Shown here: positions 10,596-19,663 of the stretch, in pieces
Layout of the letters: each line of letters starts with the position of its first letter
Position numbering within the stretch: the first letter of the stretch is position 1
Assembly: GCA_003665825.1 (NCBI GenBank)
Contig: QPFY01000005.1
Location: forward strand, 186,001 to 250,000
Source: Microbotryum silenes-acaulis
Taxonomy: Eukaryota > Basidiomycota > Microbotryomycetes > Microbotryales > Microbotryaceae
Direction: 5' to 3'
DNA length: 64,000 nt
The notes under the pieces: model-generated
The model's input: the letters and a program-made list of their open reading frames with translations, nothing else
Told to the model about the DNA's origin: nothing
Database searches by the model: none
Translations under genes and position numbers: made by a program

Positions 10596-11933
10596 TCAGG
10601 GCTCGTTTGTCGCCGTTTTCATCTGGACCTCTGGAAAAATTTCGATGATCATTTGCACAAAGTCGACGTTACGACCCGAAGCGAGGACAAGTGAGCGACG
10701 GGTCGAGTCCCGGTACTTGTTCGGCTCATCCGCTCCTTCTACAATTGTTAAGCCTTTCAGAGGGGTGATGAGATGGGCATGTGCACCAAAACTTGACTCC
10801 CCAAGCAAGATGACGTCGTTGTCGGCCAGCGAAAAAAGGCCCGCCAATGAGTTGCCGGTGTCGACGAGTGTGTAGTGCTTAAAGTCGAAAATTCAGAACG
10901 GTCGAGTTGGCGTTCTCCATCACGACCCGAATGTCGAGCTCGGCGAATGCTGCGCGCAGTTTGGAAATGATATCGTTGATGTGGGAGAGCTGCTCAAGCC
11001 GCGGGGTGCTTCCATCGTTCCTTCATACATCGCTGCGTCTCCCCATCGGATATGTACCCCCACAAGAGAGCGCGTTTCGACTCGCGGCATTACCTGGCGG
11101 CAGGGGTCGCTCCAGCCTACGGCCATCCAGGGCGCCAATCCGCTGCCGTACAAATAATATCTTAGTATTGGAGCAGTACTTTATCTTATCTAATGCTCCT
11201 TATAATAACTCACTTCTAGTTCTTAACGCTTCACTCCTTTTTTAAAAATAAGTTGCGGTAACAGTCGTTGAGATCTTCAAAAAGTTCCCTCACAACGTCA
11301 TCAAGAATAATGGCGCGTCCCCGCTGATCCATCCGCCGTTTCACTGCAGGCCCATATTCGTACCTCGAGCCCACTCGACTGCAAGCCCCTCTGACCACGG
11401 CGTCTCGATGAGCTTGGGGCAAGTAGTCCAAACACTCGCAAATGATCAGCTTCATTTACTGTACTCATTGGACAGAGGGATTTGGGATGCGGCGTACCAG
11501 AGATGCGACATATTCTGCCGGCGGGGACTTGCCAAGCCTCGACATCGAGCGCGCCAAATCCTTTGGGGTTCAGGACCTCGTCGTGGTAGTAGCCATGTTC
11601 GGACAGCGTTTCCCCGAGGACAAAGGTCGAGTCAAAAAAGATGGAAAGGATGATGCCACCCTTGATGCGCTGCAGTGTTGAGCCAATGCCCTCCTCGTTC
11701 GCGACGGAGCGGATCCACAAGCGTGACGTCTCGCCGATCTTGGCAGATGGAGAGTGCCCTCCGTCTTTCCATGAATAGGCCATTTGCTCCGATGTTGATT
11801 TATCATGAAGGAAGGTGGCGAGCAGTAAGTTGCTGACAAAACCAGAGACCACACCGACGAGGAGAGCCGCCTTCGCCGTTGGTGGCCACATGCCAACCAC
11901 GTTGCGCACTCGCATCCTGGCCGACCCCCTCAT
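10596..11933 (-). pseudogene. Broken glycosyltransferase B (fucosyltransferase-like)
   Basis: Starts with a clear ATG and a signal anchor (ALLVGVVSGFVSNLLLATFL). A lumenal domain follows with EGIGSTLQRIKGGIILSIFF (compare GGIGSNL of gene A1), later SLVGVHIRWGD, then LVDTGNSLAGLFSLADND and GESSFGAHAHL. VGVHIRWGD is a textbook GDP-fucose-type R-x-GD motif, and the late D-x-x-x-x-GESSF segment fits the same fold. The reading frame breaks at least three times (near 11450, near 10985 and near 10890) and is interrupted by a 94-base AT-rich insertion at 11158-11251. The gene is absent from the equivalent place in duplication copy 2. It lies head-to-tail with A1 and is a distant relative rather than a recent copy. 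Confidence 0.7.
11152..11251. mobile_element. AT-rich 94-bp insertion in glycosyltransferase B
   Basis: An AT-rich block inside GC-rich coding sequence. On the coding strand it splits ...DLNDCYR from LYGSGLAPWMAV. TTATTT (AAATAA on plus, 11152-11157 and 11246-11251) stands at both ends like a target duplication. Inside, GGAGCA (11170-11175) and TGCTCC (11194-11199) form a small hairpin. Too short to classify; it could be a miniature element or a solo terminal-repeat remnant. Confidence 0.5.
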
Positions 11934-12514
11934 ATCTAGTGGACATGTAGTTGAGCTACGAATGCCTTCAGCATCCTATTGCGGCTGCGTATGTGAAGAC
12001 AGAACGTCATCGAGGGTTACGAGGGTAATAGAGTACTGACTGCACGTGTGGCGACGTACCAGCAGTGATTCCGACTCGGCGTGTAAATCGTGCTGACACA
12101 GATCATCGACGTCATCGACTGAGCATCGACACGAATGCGTCTGTTGCAGTTCCATCGACTGTCGGCGGGCGAAAGAGGGTGGAAGGAGACAAGAACCAGC
12201 CTCGGGCTGCGGGTGTGAGACTAGTCCCAACGGTGACGACATGGCTGTTTCTACGGCCCACCTGACTGTGCACGGGCTGTTTCTGATCGTCTATCCTATC
12301 CACGTAAGACAATCCCGGACAGCTAAGGTTCGACGAAGGCTGACACGAACCACGATCCTACTTTATTTGCGGTAGTTGTAAAAAACACCCATATCGAATC
12401 AATCCTCGACGTCATAGAAACAGGTAAAGCCTTAACGTTTTGACCGAATGGCACCTTGTCCTTCTCGACGAACGTCCTTGGCCGACCCCCCAGGCGGCCC
12501 CAGCGCGCCCGTCG

Positions 12515-12748
12515 AGCTATGTGAGGGGTGCGCCCCTCCCACGGGCCCTGCCCACAACTGAGACAACTTGCTCTCCTCTCGTTTGAATAGATTTGTCACA
12601 GTACCTTTGAATAGTCTTCTTTCCTTTAGGCAACTTAGACAACTTAGACGACTTAGAGGAGATCAACCTGGAACGAACCGAACACGTCAACAGTCGATTG
12701 TAGCAGTTCTCGCGACCTTTGAGGGATCGAACCCTTACAAGCTATGTG
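12515..12748. mobile_element. Copy-1-specific insertion with 9-bp direct repeats
   Basis: Duplication copy 2 reads straight through one AGCTATGTG (near 38560), whereas copy 1 has two (12515-12523 and 12740-12748) with 216 bases between them. This is the form of an insertion with a 9-bp target duplication. The insert has a tandem AACTTAGAC-like repeat (near 12627-12657) and, on the minus strand close to its end, GGTTCGATCCC, which equals a pol III B-box consensus. No coding frame or terminal inverted repeat is visible. A SINE-like origin is speculation. Confidence 0.6.
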
Positions 12749-12869
12749 GATCAGCTCGGGCTCGGAGCTCAGAGTGCCGAATGTACGAACACGCAAGGCC
12801 ACGATGTGTGTGGTCAACTGAAATGCATTGCGATGGTTCAGAGCCCAACTTCTTACCCACGCCTTGATC

Positions 12870-15405
12870 CTACACCTCCTTCCGGGCCCAATCGACCATC
12901 CTTTCTCCGACCCCGCCCACGACGCCTCGAACCCATTCCCTCTTCTTCCCTTGTCCACTGAACGTCACCGTCTTGGCCACGACCAAAGGCGTATTGTACA
13001 TGACCCTTTTGATCCCAAGTCTCAACTTTTCGCGCCTCGAAGGCGTGCGAAGGACAATGAAGAGCAGGAAGGCGTAGATGTAGCGGTCAAGATGGGAGAG
13101 GCTATCGAACGCTGGATGATGGGGCACGGCGAATCGGACGGACGGCGGTTTGCCCGCTGACCTTAACCGTGTTGTGGTCGAGCTAGAAGATCGATTCGGG
13201 TTCCCCCTCAGCGTCGATGCCTTCGATGCGTCCAGAGAAGAATCGGCGAAATGCACATGCCCTTCGCGGGTGATCGTCGCCGCCGTCGCTGCCTTCGAGC
13301 TGATCGAGGACTCTAACGTTCTTTCCTTCATCGCCATCCGCGTTTGCGCGACCCTCGGGTTCCTCAAGGTCACCAGCCTCAACAAGACTCGAACGACGAA
13401 CTCGATTCTCGCCTTGAGGTTGCGATGCAAACTCAGGAATCGCAACGCAGCTAGGTAGGTCAACGTGCGAACCAAGTCTCGCTTCCTTCGACGCTCATGG
13501 TGAGGTCGAGGGACTTTGGTCGGATCGACGGAACGGGACGGGACGACGGCGGGATAGCCGTAGTAAGGGTTCGAGATATTGTAAGGGGAGAGATCGGTCT
13601 GTGACCCTCCTAACCGAGCTGAAGACAGACGCGATGCGTGGAGGTACATGTGTCGTCGAGAAGGGGAGACGTCCCTCGAAGCGGCGCGCGAGGAGAAGCA
13701 TGAGGATCGCGCCGAGGTCACCGTCGATCCGATTCGGCTGGCCCCTTCTTCCCCTTCGCCCCCTGCTCCATCTTCCTCTTCACCGACCAAACTTGTCCCA
13801 CCGCTAGACAGAACCGTTTCCGGACCTTCGGTACCCTCCTCCCTGAAACTCGTCTCTTCGGGAATGTCGTCCGCTTCCGACCCGGAATCGTCAGACTGGA
13901 TCGCCGCCTGAGTAGCCGCCAGTCGTTCTTGAAGGTCGGCAAAGCTCGTCACCCTTCGTAGAGCCCCGGCGGCACCGGAAGCGATAGTCGTAGGGGTCAA
14001 AGCCCCCGAGCCCAGACCATTCGATTCGTGTCGAGTCTGTTCAACCGCTTCTCCAGGCGAAGTGTCGCTCGCGAGGGGATCATGGGCAGTCGCTGCAGGG
14101 GTGGCTCGAGGACTCCGTCGCCAAAGGGTCGGAATGAGCAGAGCGAAGCCTCTCAGCCTACTCTTGGTCGGCGTCACGGTCTGCTTCGAAGTCAGAGGTG
14201 TGGTCGAAGTGATGGGTGAAGCTGGTAGCAACTGAACGCCTGGTAGTGGACTTGTCGCTGAGGACGGTGAGCTCGCTTGCGTGTGGGACGAAAGTTCGAG
14301 CGAGGCTTTCTGCAGCGGGGATGCCGGCGTCATGAGCATATTTCTCGGTGCTCGGATCGAAGGGTTCTCGTTCGTGGAGGAGCGACGCGAATGTCCTGGT
14401 GTCGTTGCTCTCAAGTTCGTGGCTGATTGGAAGACGTCAGAATGCAAGGTCGAAGAAGAAGGTGAGAGGGAAGGTGATGGTGAAGGGTAGGCGCTCGTGC
14501 GCGGCGAATTCGGAGCCGAGCGAAGTGCCGGGGCAAGAGGTGTCGGGGAATAAGTGGTGAAGATGGGATTTACCGGCGTGTATTCATAGTCGACCTTGCC
14601 TCCGTGTTCTGAACGAGAATTGTGTTAGTCGTCGTCGGTTTGTATGCTAATTAGTGCAACTCTTGTCAAATTCAGAACTGACCAATTAGTAGATGGTCTT
14701 CGTCAAAAAACTCGAGGAGATCCGTCTTGGTCGGGAACAGGATTCTCTCGAGCGCAGTCTTGGGCAATACGCGCTTTGCGAGCTGCCACATTCCGGCGTA
14801 CATCCAGCCGTAGTTGAGGACAAAGACTGCAAAAGGGACTGAGGTCAGATTGCTCATCGTGCCGCCGAGTTTGGATGGTCGTTCGCGTCACTCACTAGCA
14901 CCGACCATGCCAGGAAAGTGCTGCTTGAGCATGTCCATAAAGAATGGCAGCAGCTCAACTTCCTGTTGGACGACCGCAGACGCGCCACATTAGCCTTGTA
15001 ATAAAAGCCGCCTGGGGAGAGAAGCAGACTTGTTCCTCACCAGATTGGCCATCCCTGCGCCTTCGAGATCGACGATCATCACGATCTGCAACATGACCTG
15101 GTCCTTGCCTTCTTCTTCCTGCCTATCCGCCTCTTTACTGAGTGCGGTCAACCACTTCCGTGCAACCTCCCACCCGAACTTGACAAAGTTCTTGAGCTCG
15201 TCCAGCTGGCCATCCTCGGTCCTCGTTACGCGTCGGAGATTGAGCACCCCACACGGGCGACCGAAGCGGTCCCTCAACGAAGGGTGGAAGAAGAAGAGTG
15301 GCGTTTCGAGGTAGATGGGGTCGATCGATTGGTGGCTCAGCGAGGTGAAGGACGACGACAAGCGGAACGAGAGCGTCGCCTGCAAGAGCTTGTAAGCTGC
15401 CGGGG
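12870..15405 (-). pseudogene. Sec14-like (CRAL-TRIO) gene, 5'-truncated copy
   Basis: Almost identical to the intact gene at 38687-41553 from the middle of exon 2 to the stop codon, with the same introns and an uninterrupted 525-codon last-exon frame. Everything upstream of 15405, including exon 1 and the promoter, is missing and replaced by LINE sequence. A frame runs from the LINE side (about 15556) across the junction into the CRAL-TRIO domain (...DYLRLQAAPAAYKLLQATL), so a fusion protein is formally possible, but it would lack the first ~85 residues and has no recognisable promoter. The few differences from copy 2 include missense changes (for example Lys/Asn in VLPKTA versus VLPNTA). Confidence 0.8.
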
Positions 15406-18260
15406 CCGCCTGGAGACGAAGGTAGTCAGGTACATGAACCGCGTCGATGGTCTGTCTCCCTCTGATGGGGGTGTGAAGGCTGCCGAGGCGGAAAGACAAG
15501 TCCTTGCCAGATCGCGCCAGAACCGCCGAGAAGAACGTCCCAGATCCGTGCCGCAACCGCGTCCACGACGTCCTGCATCCTGATCACCCCCAGTCCCCCC
15601 TTGAGCTTGGCTGTGAACACGATGTCTCTGCCGTAGCTGGTCCTGCCCTTGCCCCCACGGACGAAATCGACGAGCATGTCATCGAGCTTCTTGACGACTT
15701 CGGGCGGCGGGATGTCGGCTGCAAGGAAGTGCAGGATCTTGGGGATGGCGTACCGATTGACGTAAAAGGCACGGGTGTGGTGCGTGAGCCAGCGATGCTG
15801 GACCGCCTCCAGCATTGCCTCGAGGCGTTCGATGAGATTCGCGTAGGCGAGTTCGGTGTCGCCGCTGGGGTCGAAGGGGAGGCCGATCCACTCGAGCGAC
15901 TCGCCTGCGGCCTTGACGACGAGCGGGCGTTCCCCCGGGTCCCAGCGGCGTCCGATCGGTAGGACGACCGTCTTGTCCGTGTTGAGCCGGCCATTCGTTG
16001 CCTGCCTCCAGTCGAGCGCCAGGTCATCGAGCAAGTTGAGTGACTCCAAGCCCGCGACGGCGACGACAACGTCATCGGCAAATGCAAGTGATGTAATGGC
16101 GCGGCTCTGTGGGTACGGATAAAGGGCAGGGATTGCAAGATTCAGCGCGATGTTTCGACGGTGTAGAGCATCCAGGAACGGCTGAAACACGATGTCCCAG
16201 ACCGATGACGACGCCGGGTCCCCTTGGCCGAGCCCACACGTCAGTCGCACCGGCGCCGTCAGGAACCCATTGATGATGTAGCGAGCCGAGGTCGAGTCAC
16301 CCGAGTAGAGCATCCTCAGCACGCGAAGAAAGATGGCAGGAGCGCCCAGAGCGTCGAAGATGGCAAAGATCCAGTCATGCTCGACGAGGTCGTAGGCGGA
16401 TGATTGGTCAAGAGACAAGAGCGCGGCCATGGGGAACTCGGTCCTGCGCGCACCAAGTTCCTCGACCAGGAGACGAAGGTGTAGCGCAGCGTCGGCCGAT
16501 CGGCGGTCCTTGACGAATCCGTGCTGCTGCGGCGGGAGGAGATCGGGCAGAAGGTGGTTGAGTCGGGCGACGTAGACCTTGGTAAAGATCTTGTAATCGC
16601 ACTCGCGCAGGGTGATGGGGCGATACGACGAGAGTTCGGCGCGATCGGCATTCTTTTTGTGGCGCTTGAAGATGAGGCGCACGAGTCCCTGGCCCTGCTT
16701 GGGAGAGAGTGAACCGCGCTCGATCATCGCGTTGTAGGCCTTGGTCAGCACCTTGGACCACGCCTCGGGTGCGGTCTGGTAGAGTTCGTAAGGCACGCCC
16801 GACGGTCCCGGCGATCGCCCCGGGTGCGTCGTCCCGATCGCGGCCACGACCTCGTCCTCGGTGATCGGTCGCTGGAGTAAGTCGATCTGCGATTCCGAGA
16901 GTCGGCGCAGAAAGAGCGGATCCGAGCGCGGGTCGTCGCAAGTCCGCGCCGCCCTGATCGGCGCGAGGAATTCGTCCCGAAGTCGAGCGACGCGGTCCGG
17001 GTCGCGAGGCTCGATGTGGTAGAGGCGCTGAAAATGCGCCTGCGTGTGGTCAAGAGCAATATCAATGTCATGCGTTAGCTCTCCGCTGCTCAAGCGCAGT
17101 GCTGTGATCTTGGAGTCCGAGTTCCGCGCCGCGAGCTTGGCGTGGACCGGCCGCGACAGTCGTTCCTCGGAAGCGATCTCGGGGACGTGGGCTCGGATCC
17201 GGAGTAGGCGCGCGCGCTCCTCGACCGCCCGCTTGAGTTCCTCGGACGTCCTCGTCCATTCTGCCGTTTCCTCCGCCCCCCATACCAGTAACGCCTCCAG
17301 ATCCTGCACCCTCCTCACCAAATACTCCATGCGTTCCGACCGCTCCCAATGCAGCCTCCTCGCCAGCTCACCACCCCTGTCCTTGCACGCCTCCAAAATC
17401 TCCTCGAGCTCCCGCACCGGTTCCTCCCCGCCTGCCCCTTCCAACCATCCTTCCATCATCCGCTGAAATTCCACCGTCTTGAAAGTTGTGGTGTTGATTT
17501 GATGAAGTTGGTTTGATGTGGTAGGTAGGCTACGCTGTGGGAGAGCCGCATCAAGATCGTCTGAGAGAGCCAGCACGATCAGGACCGGCCGGTGATCGGA
17601 GAGCTCCTTGGGATAGTCGTAGATCGTCGAGGCCTGGTCGAGCCTTTTCTGGTGAGTTCGTTGTAGGAGAAAGTAATCAAGCCGGGAAAATGAGTTGGGT
17701 CGCTTGCGATTGGGGTTGGGTCGAGTGAAAGATGGGGTGATGGGGTGCTTGTAGCGGATGCAGTCCGTGTAGGCCGAGTTGAGCTTGCCGATCAGGATCG
17801 GCCAGTGGTGGTGGCGCCGACTTTGGTTCCGCCGATCGACTTCTGGGCGCGGGCAGTCCTTGAGATCGCCGCCAAGGAGTCGGAGGTGGGATTTCTGTGT
17901 TTCGTGGAAGATCACTTTGTCGAAGAATTTTGCTCGTTGTTTTGGTTCAACGGGCGCGTAGATGTTGTTCATTTCGAAAATTTTAGTGTCGCCCCGCAGA
18001 CGAAAGGAGGTGACCAGGATCCGTCCGTTGAGTGCCGAGTGGGTGCGCAAGAGCTCGGCGTCGATCAGGGGGGAGTCAGCCGGAATCAGAGTCAGACAAT
18101 GTTGGTTGATGAAGAGCTTGCCCTCGTACTCGTCCTTGATGAGTTGACAGAGGTGCGGTCTGATGAAGTGCTCTTGTACGAGAATGGCCGATGCTTTGAA
18201 AGTGGATAGGTAAGCGTAAATGTTGCGTCGTTTCTCCGGGACCCCCATGCCCCTCAATTG
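15406..18260 (-). mobile_element. Tad1-like LINE, ORF2 endonuclease and reverse transcriptase, truncated at both ends
   Basis: One frame of about 920 codons covers an APE-type endonuclease ([40 protein letters not shown]) and a reverse transcriptase ([41 protein letters not shown]). The protein is clearly related to ORF2 of the LINE at 19.6-23.7 kb but much diverged. The first residues of the endonuclease (the W-N-V start) are missing at 18257, directly next to another element's A-rich tail. The 3' part after the polymerase is missing at the duplication junction. In the catalytic G-D-x-N motif the Asn is Lys (GGDLKDC), so the endonuclease is probably inactive although FADD is intact. There is no ORF1. 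Confidence 0.85.
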
Positions 18261-18261
18261 A

Positions 18262-18320
18262 TTTTTATTTTTTTTTGTATGAAACTCATCGCTAATTTGC
18301 AAGACGAGAAAACCCTCTAC
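18262..18320 (-). mobile_element. Short LINE 3'-end fragment with A-rich tail
   Basis: On the minus strand, GGGTTTTCTCGTCTTGCAAA...GATGAGTTTCATAC followed by an A-rich stretch. It matches the 3' end of the LINE remnant at 135-215 at most positions. It lies immediately upstream of the next LINE's 5' break, so two retroposon pieces are joined tail to head. Confidence 0.65.
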
Positions 18321-18399
18321 GGAACTAAAGGAGATGCTGCCCAGTATGCACGATGATGACCACAACCGCCGCTCGATGCGTTGTAACTAGCAGAACAGA

Positions 18400-19590
18400 C
18401 CAACCCGATACATCCGAGTTCAAGTCCCCCCACCCACGGTTGCTTCCTCCCAGAGACGAATGAAAGGAAGATTGAAGATAATACACAAGGAATCGGGAAA
18501 CGATGGAGGAATTGTTGGTGGTGGTACATGGGCTGTACAGGCGAATCCGATCATAGTTGTACAGTTGAACCTTCTTCGATCTTTTGACTTCAGACCCACT
18601 CTGAGACCGCCCTACTCCTTGAAGCCCCTTAATTCTTTGACACGCGTCGAACAAGGCCTCCGATGGCACAAACATCCCGCTCAATCCGAATGATTCACGT
18701 GGTCCAAAGGGGGGATGTAACCCCCTGCGACCGCAGCAATCACCTACCCCTTGTACCCAACTGCGCTGGATCTGCACCGCGGATTCCAAACCCCTTTTCG
18801 GTTACCAAAGTCGGCCCCCCCCCCTCGCGACCGCACGACCCCAGATCACCCCTATTCAATGACTGCAACTGCGAAACAGGCCTACTTCGCACAAAAACAC
18901 ACAATCCATAGATTTCCGGGGAAAGTCACGGAGCATGTGACAGTCCATTGGACACGCCTCGGTCTGCAGCGCGGGCGGGTGGCCGACAACACCGGCGCGC
19001 AGCTGGAGACAGGAGGCGGGGTCTACCTTCCGCAGGGGCCTCGCTTCCCTGCGGCGTACTCCCAATCTCGGAACGCACACTCGAGTCCCGTTGTACGTGC
19101 AGGTGGTTCCCAATCACCGCAGATACTGGGGAAAGAAGGAGCATGAGGCCCACGACGGTGATGTCTTTGGGTGGAACCTCGCTCGAGTGTGGATGTGTAT
19201 GGCGGTTCGGTACCCGAGTCACCCGCCGCGCGGCCGCGACTCCGAGCGAGCAGCAAAGCAAGGAGAGGCGAGCCACGCAGGCAGTTTGTGCCGGCCTTGA
19301 ACAGGAGATCACTGAGTCGCTCGACCGAAAGAGAAGACAGACCCGGCCCTTGAGAGGAGTGGAAAACTCACGGCGTAGTCCAGGAGAGGGCCAAGGGGAT
19401 CCGCTTTCGCTGTGTGTCATCGTGATGTGGCAGAAGCTCGAACCAAGGGCGACAATGCCCGCCGGCGCAAAGAACCCGAGGCTCCTGGGGAGTACGGAAG
19501 CCTATGAGGAGGAATGGCAAAAAGAGCGAGAGAAAACAGGTTCAGTATTCTGGCGTGTTTGGGAGACATTTTGGAGATTGAGAAAGAGGG
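18400..19590. other. No gene recognised
   Basis: Sequence between two LINEs. A 305-codon plus-strand frame (18948-19865) runs into the antisense of LINE ORF2, is Arg-rich and motif-free, and is probably chance in GC-rich DNA. This stretch should contain the pre-insertion flank, but no part of the missing Sec14-like exon 1 is found here. Confidence 0.5.
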
Positions 19591-19663
19591 AAAGGGGACT
19601 TGTGATTTTTATTTGGTTTTTGGCTTGTGGTTCTTGGCTGGGTAGGGAGGAGCGCCGTCTACT

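Larger units (their letters stand above)
6125..15405 (+). repeat. Segmental duplication, copy 1
   Basis: Matches 34035-41222 in the same orientation. Two tracts are nearly identical: about 7776-9460 (copy 2 about 35362-37048) and 12770-15405 (38587-41222; 2,635 bases with no length difference and few substitutions). Between and outside them the copies differ clearly by eye, roughly 10-20%, as at 6180-6490, 9460-10590 and 12085-12480. Copy 1 has extra material: 6671-7511, the glycosyltransferase-B region about 10590-12085, and 12524-12748. The right edge is abrupt at 15405, inside the Sec14-like gene, where LINE sequence begins. Confidence 0.9.

Noticed and set aside
12720..12748. tRNA gene suggested by GGTTCGATCCC
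   Set aside because: No pairing acceptor, D or anticodon arms can be placed around it; only the B-box-like stretch is present.
1366..18260. The LINE fragment at 0.1-2.5 kb and the LINE at 15.4-18.3 kb as two halves of one split element
   Set aside because: They overlap over about 30 residues after the reverse transcriptase (GGLGLISIGDII... versus [12 protein letters not shown]...) and differ too much there to be the same copy.
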